Positions 1 through 12,133 of a stretch of DNA of 64,000 nucleotides are shown piece by piece (positions within the stretch are counted from its first letter, which is position 1; every line of letters begins with the position of its first letter). The notes under the pieces are model-generated. The model was not told the DNA's origin. It worked only from the letters and a program-made list of their open reading frames with translations, and did not search any database. The stretch covers positions 13,498,286-13,562,285 of the forward strand of contig NC_051100.1 in the NCBI RefSeq assembly GCF_901709675.1, in the 5' to 3' direction. Origin of the DNA: Syngnathus acus (lineage: Eukaryota; Chordata; Actinopteri; Syngnathiformes; Syngnathidae). Position numbers and translations under genes: made by a program.

Positions 1-2299
1 CATGCACACTTGCGAAATCCTGCGTGGGTGGCTTTTAAATTGAATCAGTGACGTCATTGACCATTTGTGGACACACTGGCCTTGGCGCCAGCGCGCACTC
101 TCAAAACAATGTGCAGCATCGTCGCAACGGCCAGAAACAGCAATTTATGACATTACGAGCGATGACCCATTTTGCATCAATCTGCCCATCCGATCCAGCC
201 CATCACATCTCTTGCCGAATGCGTCGTGGACAAGACACTTTAATCAAATGAAATGAGAATTTGTCTCATGATTTAAAAAGAGAAATACTTTTTGCTTTTC
301 AGTTGAAAATATAGGCTGTTTTGTCTGTCATCAAGTATAGGATTTCATGTAATTAGTCAGAACCTGAGGAATTTGACTTGCACGTTTTGACCTCAAAAAC
401 AAGCCATCAGGCTCCGCCTGTCACCTGTGGTACTTGACTTTGCTTTTTTTATGGCGTGGCAGCAACGCTTGCGCTGGAAAGGCCCAAACGAAGGAGAGGC
501 CTATTTTCAGGCCGTAGGTGACAATGCAAATGCCCTGCGGGGCACATTGAAGAAGACAACAGCGGGTTGCGGGTGGGTACCCCGATCCCCGCCCCCAAGC
601 CCGCTTGCGTGCGCTCGCCATTAAGCAGAAGCGCTGGCGACTCTCTTTCACATGCGCCTCAGCTGAACATGCATGCGCAGCCTGCGCTCGCGGCCTTTTC
701 AACGCCCACGCCTCCAAAAATGTTGCAGCATGGCCATTGTGGCTGTGTGGCGCGCCGCCCACCCGCTGCCAGATGGGGGCTTGGTCACCACACAAACGCA
801 CAAGCATGCACGCACGCACACACACGCACGCACACACGCACGCGTACACACACACAAACACACATTCTTGGAGCTCAAAGCCTCCCACACGTACGTGCAC
901 CGTTTCTCTTTATGCCTGTGAGATGCACTATTGGTGCAAACACACACGGAGAGCTCCATGGGGACGATACCCCGCTTCCACCCTTCGCCCACGCGCCTGG
1001 GGAAGAGGTGGGGGTGTTTGGTTTTGTGTTTGGTGGCCGGAGCGTCAGCCGGGGGTCCGGCAGCTAGCGAACCGCAGCGTGCCGATTAATCATCTGTCAT
1101 CGACGCTTGTAGTGAATATGGATCTTTGTCTGGCCCCAAGCCGCTCTCGACTGCAAATGCGGCAGGTCAAGGAAAGGGCCGGCAGACCTTCTGCCTCTCA
1201 CGTTTGCTACGCAGCACCTGACCCTTGGGGCGACGCATCGCGGCTGGCGGCTGCTCAGCTTCGATGAGGCCCGAACGCCATCGCAGGCGCCAACCGACAT
1301 TTGCGAGCTCAAGTTTGAATAGTCGTCCGAATGAACGTATTCATTCATCCGGACAGCCTGTTGTGGTCATTTGGTGCTGTTCCGCTTGCCTGTACTGTTT
1401 CCAGTGAGTGCTTACAGGATATACATTTTTTGTCCGATCAGATTTCAGTTGCTGCGTGTTGCCATGTCACTCTAATCTGCCCTGGGCCTTCCCAATCAGT
1501 TCCGCTGTCGCATGAAACTTTATTATAGGGCTGCAACTAATGTGCATTTGGATAACCAACTAGTCTATTCTTTTTTTCAATTAAATGATGAATCATATAT
1601 GTATATTATGTGTGTGCATATATATAATCTAACACGGATGGCCTTTTCCAGATGTTCTCGGTGGGCTCAACTCATTGAAAAGATTCCCTTTCCTCTTCGC
1701 CGTACAAACAAATGTTTCAATTGTCGACTCAAATGTCAAACATGGCGCGGCCCGTTCGTTTCCCTGGAAGGACTGCAATCACATCCATTTGTTAGACTGA
1801 CCTTCCATTTTCAGTAAAACATGAACACACTTGTGTGACTTTGCGTGTTTGATCCACCTTTTTAAATTCAAATAGGAACTTGATTGATGAGCTCCATCCA
1901 GCACAATTCAACTCAGATCTGCCGCTCAAAATGTTCTTGTTGCTCTCATCTCACTGATGATTCAACGTTGCAAACCAATCAATCCTTCAACATGTTAGTG
2001 ATGAGAAATTTGTTTCCGATGATCAAGTTATTTGGAACTCCATAGTGATTGAATAGGAAGTTTGAATTAAAATTTTCATCTCCATTTGTCACTTTTCAAC
2101 TTGGTCGTGCTGCTAAAAACGTTTTTGTTAGTCCCGTTTCCAAAAAGAACTCAGTGTGTGATGATTTGTTTGCAAGGATGAGTCAACTCGAGGGATGTAA
2201 AGCAAAGGAGAGCTTCCGCAAAAGCTTTTCATTTCAGTTCACGACCTTCAATTTGGAGGAGATAGCTGCATTCAAATCCTAAAGGACCGTCCGTCCCAT
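1..2299. other. Intergenic, no gene recognised
   Basis: I find no open reading frame here with family resemblance or plausible splice structure. The longer open frames at 421-1267 come from CA/TG repeat translation. The only structured part is the CA-type repeat at about 780-866. Confidence 0.6.
780..866. repeat. CA-type microsatellite with conserved left flank
   Basis: An imperfect CA/CACG repeat. Its left flank at 771-815 (gatgggggcttggtcaccac and onwards) recurs almost unchanged at 12659-12705, beside a second, longer AC repeat. The shared flank suggests that both microsatellites belong to copies of one dispersed element rather than arising independently. Confidence 0.8.
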
Positions 2300-2339
2300 A
2301 CTCCACTTGTAATGTTTCCATCGGGTTTCAGCATGACCC

Positions 2340-2640
2340 AAAACATGCCACTCACCTCAGCAGCGCTCCGTTTCCTCTTCTCGTTCTCCTTCTTGGTGGG
2401 GTGGTCTCGGGGATCTCACAACCCGACGGCTCGGCGGCAGAAGCACAAAGAGAGCGGCCGGGACGTCCGGATGAGGAACACCGAGAAGCAGGAGGTTGAG
2501 GGAGGCCCCGGCGCAAAGTTGCTGGTCATCGTCACCCGGGTTCGAGTGGGCTGTGGCCACAAAGAGCCCAGAAGAAGAGGAGGAGGAGGAGGAGGAGGAG
2601 GAGGGGCATCGGGACCAACAATACGATTGTTCCATGCTCA
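2340..2640. other. GC-rich block with GAG run, possible exon, unassigned
   Basis: This block is richer in G+C than its surroundings and holds a run of about ten GAG/GGA triplets at 2576-2607. On the minus strand a GAG|gtgagt splice-donor-like site lies at about 2355, after a short lysine- and arginine-rich reading frame, but that frame has an upstream stop. It could be a first exon of a minus-strand gene lying to the left of the window, or chance. I recognise no family. Confidence 0.2.
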
Positions 2641-3084
2641 CGTTGAAAATTGTTAATTTGGAGTTTCTTCATCCCATTGCTCACGCAAGTCCATTTATTA
2701 GCTACTCCATGGCCATTCGTGACCTTATAGCTTAGATCGAGGGCTGCATGAACTATGTACATGATCTATTCATTCATCAACTGTTTTTCAATTCTTTGAC
2801 AAATGGGAGTTTTTCCTTCTTTTTTCAACACATTTTTTATTTTCCATCCCTCAAGGACTGGTTACTATTTCAAATGGGCAATTCAGCAAATGCACCAACT
2901 GAAATTGATTCTGATGACCTTGTTCGTTTGGTCGGGAACATGGGTCCAAAAATTGGCCAGAATGTTCATTGTAGTTTTGTAAAGTAAAAGCTGATGTTTG
3001 GACACGCCCTACTTGAATTCAACACAAATCCCCGGCCTGCTTTCATACCGCTGAAATTGCACAATATGTACTGTTGCGAGGCCA

Positions 3085-3680
3085 AAACTCTGAGGTTTTA
3101 AAAGATTCAAGATTCAAGAGTTTTTATTCGCCATGTTTGAGCGTGCCAAACAAGGAATTTGACTTCGGTAAATCACAGCCTCTGTTCAACGTTTAGGTGA
3201 CTAACAACACTCAGGACATGTGAAAAATGGCAAATATTCTCAAACATCCCCTGATCTTAAACTCCCAAGAGGGCAAGGAAAAACTCAAAACTCCAGCTAG
3301 GGGAAATGAGAAACCTTGAGAAGAGACCACAGATGGGAGGGTCCCTCTTCCAGGATGACCAGGCTGCAATGGATGCAGAGAGGACACATAGTACAAACAG
3401 TGTAGACAATTCAAAAAAGGTGTGGAGAGCGGGATGTTATTGCACAGTAATGACTCTGAGACTCTAAGAGTGGTGTGAGTTCATCAGAGCAACAGCCTGG
3501 GGGAAGAAGCTGTCTCTGTGTCTGCTGGTTTTGGCGTACAGAGCTCTATAACGCCGTCCGGAGGGGAGTAGTTCAAACAGACTACAACCTGGGTGAGAAG
3601 GGTCTGTAGAGATGTTACTTGCACGTTTCCTGGTCCTGGACAGGTACAAGTCTCGGATAGATGGGAGGTTGATTCCAATT
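3085..3680. repeat. Interspersed repeat, same family as 59897-61394
   Basis: The stretch 3224-3395 matches about 59965-60140 closely (shared phrases such as catcccctgatcttaa and gggcaaggaaaaactcaaaa). It is a dispersed teleost repeat without a visible coding region. The boundaries are approximate because no target duplication was found. Confidence 0.7.
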
Positions 3681-3963
3681 ATTCAAAATAGTCAACAAGG
3701 CCTCAAAACAATTGAAACCATTATCAAGTCATTGATTAATTTCATAATCAATTAGTTGTGGTTGAATTGAATGTTCCACCGCTAAATAGCATGATTAGTA
3801 GTCCAAACTGTGTCCCTCTGCCTAGCCGTCGATCCAGAGGTGAGTAGAGTAGTCAAGATTGTACTCCACTAAGACTATAGTCTTACTTTAGAAAAGTAGG
3901 ACTCAAGTCAAATTAAAAAGTTGTCCTCCAAATTATTACCTGAGGACAAGTAAATGCATATTC

Positions 3964-5179
3964 CAGAGATGGGGACTCGAGTCACTGTGACTTGGACTCG
4001 AGTCGACTCGAGTCGCTGTTTTGATGACTTGTGACTTGACTTGACAAAAAATGAAAAAACTTGAGACTCGACTTGGACTTGGAAGTTAAATACTCGGGAC
4101 TTGACTTGACTTGAGACACGATGACTTGAATGACTTCAGTGTTATTTAGTTTATGTTTTCAGTTTGAAAATAAAATTAATAATACATTTAAAAAAATAAT
4201 ATCGATAACACGGTAGGAGCGCAGGCTGAGAATGGCGTTGTCATGATTGGATCACTACCCTGTCAATCAATCAGTCGTGCCCTCTCTACCTACCGAACGT
4301 ATTTATTGGAGAATCACGCCCCTTTATATCAGACATGCGCAAACATGTCAGCGGAAGCGGTACCGCGAGTCGACACCTTCGGCTATCGCAATTACTTTTA
4401 TGACGGCAAAAGACGGACAGCACAGTGCGAGATCCATCCATCCATTTTCTGAACCGCTTAGTCCCCACGGGGGTCGCGGGAGTGCTGGAGCCTATCCCAG
4501 CCGTCATCGGGCAGTAGGCGGGGGACACCCTGAACCGGTTGCCAGCCAATCGCAGGGCACACAGAGACAAACAACCATTTGCACTCGCACTCACACCTAG
4601 GGACAATTTGGAGTCTTCAATCGGCCTACCAAGCATGTTTTTGGGATGTGGGAGGAAACCGGAGTGCCCGGAGAAAACCCACGCGGGCCCGGGGAGAACA
4701 TGCAAACTCCACACAGCGAGGGCCGGAGGTGGAATCGAACCCGCACCCTCCTATCTGTGAGGCGGACGTGCTACCCAGTGCGCCACCGAGCCGCCAGCAC
4801 AGTGCGAGATATGCAACAAAAACATTTCGGACAGCCAGACGGCAACTTAAAACTTTGTCCGTCATCTGAAGAGCCATTCTGCCAAGTAAGTGCTTTTCAT
4901 TTATCTAAATAGGTGTGTGTATATATAGCTTTAATGCAATGAATATGATGATGAAACTGAATTAAGTAAATATGACTTAATATGGAGCAAGTTAATAAAT
5001 AAAAACTACAGTTAACTTGACTTAGACTTGACTTGACCTATTTAAGGACTTGACTTGGACTTGACTTGACCTATTTAAGGACTTGACTTGACTTGCCCAA
5101 GAAAAAAATGACTTGGGACTTGAAGGCTAAGACTTGAGACTTACTTGAGACTTGCACGTGTGACTTGGTCCCATCTCTG
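3964..5179 (+). mobile_element. hAT-type element, non-autonomous, with BED-finger remnant
   Basis: The element starts CAGAGATGGGGACTCGAGTC and ends with the inverted complement of its first bases (CCCATCTCTG). It is flanked by a perfect 8-bp duplication GCATATTC (3956-3963 and 5180-5187), the hallmark of hAT transposition. The termini are strings of GACTTG-type subrepeats. The middle retains a short + strand coding remnant, read as ..AQCEIC before the SINE and resuming after it, ending near ..HLKSHSAK. This resembles the BED zinc finger at the start of hAT transposases. A SINE (4434-4795) splits that finger. No further transposase is present. Confidence 0.88.
4434..4795 (-). mobile_element. 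tRNA-headed SINE, full length, nested in hAT
   Basis: On the minus strand it reads from a tRNA-like head (GGCTCGGTGGCGCACTGGG) through a B-box-like GGTTCGATTCCAC to a tail of GGATGGAT repeats. It is flanked by a 15-bp direct repeat AGCACAGTGCGAGAT (4419-4433 and 4796-4810), a target duplication typical of LINE-mobilised retroposition. It is inserted in the BED-finger remnant of the hAT element at 3964-5179 and so is younger than it. Other copies are at 5839-6198, 40572-40920 and 22786-22866, with a diverged one near 56600. Confidence 0.9.
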
Positions 5180-5316
5180 GCATATTCCGCAAGAGAGAAA
5201 AAAACGAATCAAGTAGGCTACTGAGGAACTTTGGATGTTTGGATGAAAAAGAATGCATCTATGGCGAAGGCATTTCAAAATGCTGCTGCAGCTGCCGATT
5301 GTCATGTCAAACGTCA

Positions 5317-5362
5317 GGAAAAGTGTGTGTGTGTGTGTGTGCGTGTGTGCGTGCGTGCGTGA
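5317..5362. repeat. TG microsatellite
   Basis: An imperfect GT/GCGT run with no associated gene. Confidence 0.8.
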
Positions 5363-5838
5363 CCAGACGTCCTCTTATTCCAAGACATGTCCTACTTTTA
5401 AGCCCTAAAAAAATGTCCGGGGGGAATTTCTAAATCGTCCAGGATTTTACTGGACTGCCTCAAACATTATACAGTAACATTGTCAATCGTCAGCTCCGTC
5501 CCATTTCTCTCAATTCCAGGTTTTTCTGTATGGTTCACAAATAAGTCACGCCCTTCTCTTCAAATCTAGTCACTACGCTACAAAGTAGGGTGGGCCGGCC
5601 AGTCTACACCAAGCGTTTACAAGCAATGCCGAAACGAAAATGCACGTACATGGAGGAGTTGAATAAAATAATTGCCGTGCTTTCGCCAGGGTCGTGATCC
5701 TTATGAAGTGAGGGCTTGACATGCAAGGCAGGCCCTTACGTGTCTGTGGCAAATAAAGGTGCCAACGCACCCTGCAAGAGAAGGACTGAAGAGGAGCCCT
5801 TTTTTTTCTTCAAATGATGCACCGGTGGCCGTATTTCT

Positions 5839-6198
5839 AACATCCATCCATCCATTTTCTATACGGCTTGTCCCCACAGGGGTCGCGGGCGTGCTGGAGC
5901 CTATCCCAGCAGTCATCGGGCAGTAGGCGGGGGACACCCTGAACCGGTTGCCAGCCAATCGCAAGGCACACAGAGACGAACAACCATTTGCATTCGCTCT
6001 CACACCTAGGGGCAATTTGGAGTGCTCAATCGGCCTACCAAGGATGTTTTTGGGATGTGGGAGGAAACCGGAGTGCCCGGAGAAAACCCGCGCAGGCACG
6101 GGGAGAACATGCAAACTCCTCACAGGGAGGGCCGGAGGTGGAATCGAAATCGCACCCTCCAAACTGTGAGGCGGTGTGCGACACCGTGCTACCTGACT
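5839..6198 (-). mobile_element. tRNA-headed SINE copy
   Basis: Same family and orientation as 4434-4795, ending in ATCCATCC repeats at its left edge. It is flanked by the short direct repeat GTATTTCT (5831-5838 and 6199-6206). The tRNA-like head at the right edge is more diverged than in the copy at 4434-4795. Confidence 0.85.
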
Positions 6199-6301
6199 GT
6201 ATTTCTTTTGTCTTTTTTTACTTAGTGTACCACTATAAAACTCGAAAATGTCAGTGCACACATTTGTTTTTGTTAGTGTAAATATGTTTTGTTGTTGTAT
6301 A

Positions 6302-6491
6302 TGTCATATACGGTAGTATATGGAATGTGGGTTGCGCCTGCGCGCATAGCAGGGTTATTATGGGGAGCCTGGGGGAAGTTCATGTTGGCTGCACGGCCTG
6401 TGGAAAGGGAGTCGGGAAGTGGACGTTTGATGCCAATAAAAACAAGCGTGTTGCTCAAAGGTAGTTTGTCTCTATAAACGTTTTATTTACA
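6302..6491 (+). repeat. 5' LTR of gypsy element
   Basis: A 190-bp LTR beginning TGTCATATACGG and ending TTTATTTACA. It contains an AATAAA signal near 6435. It is preceded by target duplication GTATA. A hAT element inserted immediately after it shares the last LTR bases in its own target duplication. Confidence 0.95.
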
Positions 6492-6492
6492 T

Positions 6493-7889
6493 CAGGGGTG
6501 GGCAAACGTTTTGACTTGCGGGCCGAATTGGGTTCTAAATTTTGACCGGGGGGCCGAACCAGGAGCAGATGGATGTAGTGTTTGTGTGAAGTAATATAAA
6601 TGACATGTAAAGGTCATTGCATAAAAGGTTTTTACTTTTAGAAGATACTAAAGCATGGATATTAAAAAAAGCTTTTTGAAAACAATTGCATTTATTAACA
6701 GCATTACAAAAATATTTCACCAAAAAACTACTATCAGTGATTCTTATTAAATACGACACTGTTATGATGGATAACATTTTCCATCACTTCAGCGCCTGCA
6801 GGTCAGATTTATGAAATATGTTTATCCAATGAGGCGAAATCACATCCAACGGCAAACATTCTGACCAAATACATCATCTTGAAGAATCAGTGAAAGAATA
6901 CATCTAAATAAAGTAATAAAGAAATCAATAGTATTGATTACTGGGGTGCGCATTATACATGGGTACAATTTTTTTCTTTTTCTTTTTTTTTTTGAAGAAA
7001 ATCATGGTACAACAATTTTTGAAGAAAATCTTGTCACGGATGGTTCTTTACAACGTCACTTTCCTCTCTTTTCATTTTAACCTAACTGATCGCGGTGGTG
7101 CCTTTCTGGGCAGTTGGAGAAATCAACGCCAACAAAAAAAATACATCCAGCCTAGTTAAGAAAACACCAGAAAGATCACCATGACAATTGTGAATAATAA
7201 ATAAATAATTATTATATATATTATTATTATAATAATAAATAATTGTGATAAATAACTGGAACATCACTCAAATATTGGTGATCCCGTTGAGAGTCTCACA
7301 TATTTCTTCGCTATCGAGTTTGCTACTGCATGCGCAGTGATACTGACCGGCAGAATAACATCCGGTTGTTCCCAAAGATGATCTTTTTTCTGAAATAATT
7401 TTACGTTTACGGACTTAAGTAACCCGGCCGGGTCATACCAAAGACTATAAAAATGGGACCCATTGCCTCCCTGCTTGGCACTCAGCATTAAGGGTTGGAA
7501 TTGGGGGGTTAGATCACCAAATGATTCCCGAGCGCGGCGCCGCTGCTGCTCACTGCTCCCCTCTCCCCCAGGGGATGGATCAAAATCACACGGGGATGGG
7601 TCAAATGCAGAGGACAAATTTCACCACACCCAGATGCGTGTGTGACGATCATTGGGACTTTAAAAAAAAAAGGAAAAAAAAAAAAAAAAAGTCAAAATTT
7701 GGGTGCGTATTATACATGGGTACAGGCTTTTTTCCAGCATCGACATGCCATTTTTAGGGTGCGTATTATACATGGGGGCGCATTATACATGGAAAAAAAC
7801 GGTACTATGTTTTCAGAATTTGCTGCGGGCCAATAAAAACTGGACCGCGGGCCGCAGTTGGCCCGCGGGCCGTAGTTTGGACACCCCTG
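6493..7889. mobile_element. hAT-type element nested beside 5' LTR
   Basis: It starts CAGGGGTGGGCAAACG and ends in an imperfect inverse ..ACACCCCTG, with a perfect 8-bp duplication ATTTACAT (6485-6492 and 7890-7897). It shares its left ~450 bp and its right end with the copy in kif11 intron 5 (15632-16893). No transposase frame remains. It carries a 5'-truncated SINE (7424-7663) and copies of a sequence like gcgcattatacatggg near both its middle and its right side (6943 and 7700-7795). Confidence 0.93.
7424..7663 (+). mobile_element. SINE copy (second family), 5'-truncated
   Basis: It matches the body and tail of the full copy at 34878-35171 (phrases ggccgggtcataccaaagac, ccctcccccaggggatgg, and a tail ending in gggactttaa). 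The tRNA-like head is missing. The tail runs into an A-rich stretch at 7660-7690. Confidence 0.85.
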
Positions 7890-7920
7890 ATTTACATGGT
7901 GTCGGAAGTAAAAGTGGACC

Positions 7921-8397
7921 ATGGCAAAGTTCAACCCGCCGAGCAACTTTTCCTTTGACAAACCGGGAGAATGGCCGGATTGGAAGCAGCGTTTTGTAAG
8001 ATTCAGAACTGCGACCAAATTGGACAAGGAAGATGGCGCTGTGCAGGTTAGCAGCATGATCTATGCAATGGGAATCGAGGTGGAGAATATCTACTGTTCG
8101 TTTGTGTTTGCAGAAGATGAAGAGGATTTTTCAATTGTTCTAGCAAAGTTCGACGACAACTTTGTCCCGTGGCGGAATGTAATACATGAACGGGCATGCT
8201 TCCATCAGCGTGTACAAAGAGTGGGTGAGAAAGCTGAGACTTTTATTCGTGACCGGATCGTAGTAGGAATCCTCGATAAGGAAGTCTCCCATAAATTGCA
8301 GTTGACCAAGGACTTGACACTAGCGCTGCCGCTGACCATAGAGACGGTCAGGCAGGCGGAAGAAGTCGCTTCACATGTCAGCATGACACATCCCCCT
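7921..8397 (+). pseudogene. gag remnant of gypsy element
   Basis: An open frame starts at an ATG 23 bp after the primer-binding site region and encodes about 159 residues that look like a gag matrix/capsid N-terminal part (a WPDWKQRF-type motif near residue 19 and long helical stretches). The frame is then interrupted by a repeat at about 8401. A CNSC zinc-knuckle-like remnant reappears beyond that repeat at about 8830. It is a fragment of the retrotransposon capsid gene and not a host gene. Confidence 0.8.
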
Positions 8398-8400
8398 ATG

Positions 8401-8815
8401 TGTCATGCTGTCATGTTTTGTGGGTTGTTGTTGTCTTGTCCTGTTCGTCGTATTGTCACTTCCTGTTTTGTTTTGGTAACTCTCCTCTCGTTTCAGTTCG
8501 TGGGTCCTTCCTCTGTGCGTCAGTCTACTTGTATTCCCTGATCCCAATTGTGTGCACCTGAGTCCTTGGTCCTAATTGTCTGCACCTGTGTCCTCACCCT
8601 TCTGTGTGTATTTAGCCAGCGTCTTCCCCTTGTCTTGTGCCAGTGCGTCTTGTCCCGTCTTGAGCACCAGCGATCGCGTGAGTTACAGATACCCCTTTAG
8701 AGAACCTACTTTAGAAGATACCTTTTTGTCAAGCCTAAGCTCTGTGTTTTTCAGTTTTGTTTTTTGCCATCGTGTTTTCCCTCTTTGTGAGGCGCTTTTG
8801 GTTTTTTGCTGCCCA
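8401..8815. repeat. Non-coding repeat inserted in gag
   Basis: A T-rich interspersed repeat starting near tgtcatgctgtcatg interrupts the gag frame. Gag-type sequence resumes at about 8820. It resembles in composition the repeat at 58149-58510. I could not define a target duplication, so the ends are approximate. Confidence 0.6.
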
Positions 8816-8869
8816 GCTAAAAAGTCGACATGTAACTCCTGCAACAAGGTTGGCCAAGGTTTGTAGGAA

Positions 8870-9290
8870 CAAGAAAACAGTGAGTGAAGTCAGAGAACAA
8901 ACGGAGGAGCCACAGCAGAAGCCGGGGTCGGATCCGGATTTCATGGGGGCTGTGAGTAAGTCGGGTGGATCACCAGATCAGTGGGCCGTTAAGGTAATGA
9001 TGGGTTCCACACCAGTCAACTTCAAAATTGACACTAGCGCGGATGTGAGTATCATTTGCGAGGAGACCTATCACTCACTCATCCCTTTTCGACTGCTGGA
9101 GCCTGCGGATATGCCATTGGACAGTCCAGGTCCACACCCACTCACGGCGTACGTTGTCCGCGGCCTTACTGTAAACAACCTACTCAGTAGGCCAATGTCA
9201 GTGACTATGAATCTAGTGAGAAGAGTGGAGGAAACTGTGGGCAACAAGGGCCATAGTGGACATGTGGAAGCATGGGACATTAAAGACTGA
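8870..9290 (+). pseudogene. Retropepsin (protease) remnant of gypsy element
   Basis: The frame encodes an aspartic-protease segment: a VKVMMGSTPVNFKIDTSADVS stretch contains the catalytic motif. The usual D-T/S-G-A is here D-T-S-A, so the glycine after the catalytic D-T is lost. The frame ends at 9290 before the reverse transcriptase, which indicates a frameshift or small deletion between the two. Confidence 0.8.
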
Positions 9291-9360
9291 ACCAGTGAAA
9301 ATAACGCCGAGAGAGGATGCTCAGCCATATGCTGTTTAAACAGCGCGACGTGTACTCCTC

Positions 9361-9945
9361 CCTATGCTACCAAAGGTCAAAGAGGAGCTTCGGAGGATGG
9401 AAGAAAACGGCATCATAGAGAGGGTGACGCAGCCGACCGACTGGTGTGCGCCCATGGTGCCGGGCCTGAAAAGCTCAGGCAAAGCCCGCATCTGTGTGGA
9501 TCTCAAGAGGCTCAACGAGGCTGTTAAAAGAGAACAGTACATCCTGCCCACCACCGACGACATCACAGCAAAGCTAAGCGGGGCGACAGTGTTCTCTTCC
9601 CTGGACAGTGCGAGCGGAGTTTTCCAAATTCCTTTGCACCCAGATAGTTGGAAGCTCACGCCCTTTGGCAGGTTTAATTTTAAGCGACTGCCATTTGGTA
9701 TTACAAGCGCACCAGAAATCTTCCAGAGGAAGATGATGGAGACTTTGGATGGACTAGAATGCGTTGAGATTTTCATGGATGACATTTTAATCTATGGGGC
9801 CACAGAAAAGAAGCAAGACAGTCGCCTGGAGAAGGTGATGCGGTGCATAGAGACAGTGGGCCTGAACCTGAATCGGGAGAAGTGCTCCATTAGGCAGTCA
9901 GCTGCGGTTTCTCGGACACATTATCGACCGATCCGGGAACCGCCC
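9361..9945 (+). pseudogene. Reverse transcriptase domain of gypsy element
   Basis: The best-preserved part of the element. It has the Ty3/gypsy RT blocks in order: RxCVDxxxLN near residue 58, FSSLD with a catalytic aspartate, the LPFGITSAP block, and FMDDIL with the two catalytic aspartates of the YxDD-type box at about 9772-9789. The frame fails near 9920, before the connection to RNase H, where a frameshift and stop separate it from the next piece. Confidence 0.92.
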
Positions 9946-10002
9946 TGATCCAGAGAAAGTGGAGGCTATCTGGTAGCTCACCCCGCCCACAGATGTGAAG
10001 AG

Positions 10003-10708
10003 TTGAGAAGAGTGCTGGGAATGGTAAATTACCTCGGTAGGTATGTCCCAGACCTCTCAAAAGTAGGAGGTTTTTATGATCTCCTAAAACACAAGACTGC
10101 ATGGACTTGGGGACACGCTCAACAAACGGCTTTTGAACGGATCAAACAGCTTTTGACAACCGCACCGGTACTCGCTTTCTACGACGGGAGCAAGCCCACA
10201 GCCGTGTCTGCTGACGCAAGCAGTTACGGATTAGGAGGCGATTCAACACAATGGCGGAATACGCCCCGGGTAAGACAATGTTTGTAGCAGATACCCTTTC
10301 ACGCAGCCCACTGATGAGCTCACAAAGAGACATTGAGAAACAAGATGAGGTGGCTCGCTATGTGGCTAGCGCAGTGGGGGGAATCCCAGCATCCCCCAGC
10401 AAGATGGACGAGATCAGAGCAGCGACACCAGCCGACACTGAGCTGCTGACTGTCATCAGACTCATCAAGAACGGTTGGCCTGAGCACCGGGCTGCCGAGC
10501 CGATTGAGGCGAGGGAGTACGCCCCCCTGAAAGGAGAACTGTCAGAGCATAATGGACTCGTCCTCAGAGGAAACAGGATCGTCAAGCCAAAACAGCTGAG
10601 GAAGGAGATCCTTGGCAAAATACATCAAGGACAGCAGGGTATAATAAAGTGTAGGGAGAGAGCGAAGTCATCAGTGTGGTGGCCTGGTCTCACTACTGAG
10701 CTAAAAGA
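10003..10708 (+). pseudogene. RNase H and integrase N-terminal remnants
   Basis: The first part (10003-10235) carries the RT thumb/RNase H join and the DASSYGLGG-type RNase H start. It then jumps directly to the end of RNase H (DTLSRSP at about 10290-10310), so most of RNase H is deleted. The following frame (to 10708) encodes the integrase zinc-binding region, with an H..GQQG..C-type HHCC remnant and WWPGL. A repeat interrupts it at about 10709. Confidence 0.85.
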
Positions 10709-10925
10709 GCTGGTGGCGTCGTCAAAGTCAAAGTCTGCTTTATTGTCAATTTCTTCACATGCCAAGACACACAAAGAAATCGAAATAACGTTCCCACTAT
10801 CCCACGGTGACAAGACATATTACACAATATACATACAAGTAAACAACACAAAAAAATAAAAACAAGAAGGGTCGTGCGAGGGGTGCTGTGAGCATAGGAG
10901 AACCCAGCAAAAAGAACTTCTCCTG
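10709..10925. repeat. Interspersed repeat inserted in integrase
   Basis: A block starting tcaaagtcaaagtctgcttt and including ttattgtcaatttcttcaca separates the integrase zinc domain from its catalytic core. It is a common type of dispersed teleost repeat. No clean duplication was seen at the edges. Confidence 0.6.
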
Positions 10926-11840
10926 TCCACACCGCTACCAGACCAACCCTGGATGAGGATCGCAATGGACCACTGTGAGTACCAGCACCACAACTTCCTA
11001 GTAGTATCCGACTACTATTCTAGGTTCATTGAGATTCTCCACCTGACTGCAACTACCACAGCACAAGTTATCCAAAAGCTGCAGCCTGTCCTGGCGAGAT
11101 TAGTGATCCCCAACGAGACCGTAACTGATAACGGACCCCAATTCTCGAGCGCAGAGTTCAAGGAGTGGGCGAGGCGTCTGGACATAAAACATTCCACATC
11201 CAGCCCGCATTAGCCACAAAGTAACGGACACGGAGGGAGAGCCGTACAGACGGCAAAGAAAATCTTTAAACAGGACGAGCTACAGATCTACTGCATGCTC
11301 GTCTTCCGGCTACTGTCCAGCTGAGCTTATAATGGGGAGGAGACTCCGAACCACCTTTCCCACTCTCGAGAAGAACCTCAACCCAAGGTGGCCCAGCAAA
11401 ACAGCTGTTCAACAAAAGGACAAAGAGGAGAAAGGAAAACAGGCTTTCCATTTTAACCGCTGTCATGGGGTTAGAACTCTACCAGCCCTGCGACCAGGGG
11501 ACGCCGTTCTCTCAAAGTTAGACCATGAAAAGACTTGGACTTCTCCTGCCGTGGTCACCAGCGAGAGCACTACCCCAAGGTCCTTCGTCATCAGGACACC
11601 GCAGGGAGCGGAGCTGGAGCGGAGCTGGGGCGGAACCACCGCCACCTCCAGCCAGGGCCGGCTACCCAGCTCACCTCAGCCGCACCTGCTCAGGGACTGA
11701 CCCACATTCTGACACAGCCACCATGTTAGAGACTGTTCCTGTCAGTCAGAGTGTGGCTACACCGGCAACACCACCATCTGGTCAAACAGTGACACGATCA
11801 GGACGACTGAGTAAGCCAGTCAACAGACTTGATCTGTAGG
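10926..11840 (+). pseudogene. Integrase core and C-terminal remnant
   Basis: The retroviral-type integrase core resumes here: a RIAMD catalytic aspartate at about 10965 and VTDNGPQFSS with the second aspartate at about 11130. A stop (TAG, 11211-11213) cuts the core before the glutamate of the D,D-E triad. Frames after 11332 encode the GRRLRT and downstream C-terminal region of gypsy integrases. Not functional. Confidence 0.85.
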
Positions 11841-12133
11841 TCGTCCGGATAAGATTTACTGTATTTACGTGAAAAAAGAGAAATGTTTGTGATTGCTGAA
11901 ATGGTTGATTGTATAATGAATGCCCATGTTTATATTGTTTATTGTTTACAGATTTGGTACTAAAAGAATTGAAATGTGATTTATTATAGGACTGTAGTAT
12001 ATAGTTGAAGAGGTACAGTGCCTTAGAGACCAGAATGTCTCATATCTGAGTTTATTTTATAGGGTCATCCTATTGCACTTTCAGTTTAAGTATTCTTAAG
12101 ATGTAATAGGAATAACATGCTAAAAGGGGGGGA

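Noticed and set aside
2357-2641. Serine- or glutamate-rich frames at the GAG run
   Set aside because: Low-complexity translation; no conserved sequence and a stop before the splice-like site.
8576-8866. Hydrophobic open frame with several cysteines inside the gypsy element
   Set aside because: It lies in the T/C-rich repeat inserted in gag; not a transmembrane protein gene or envelope.
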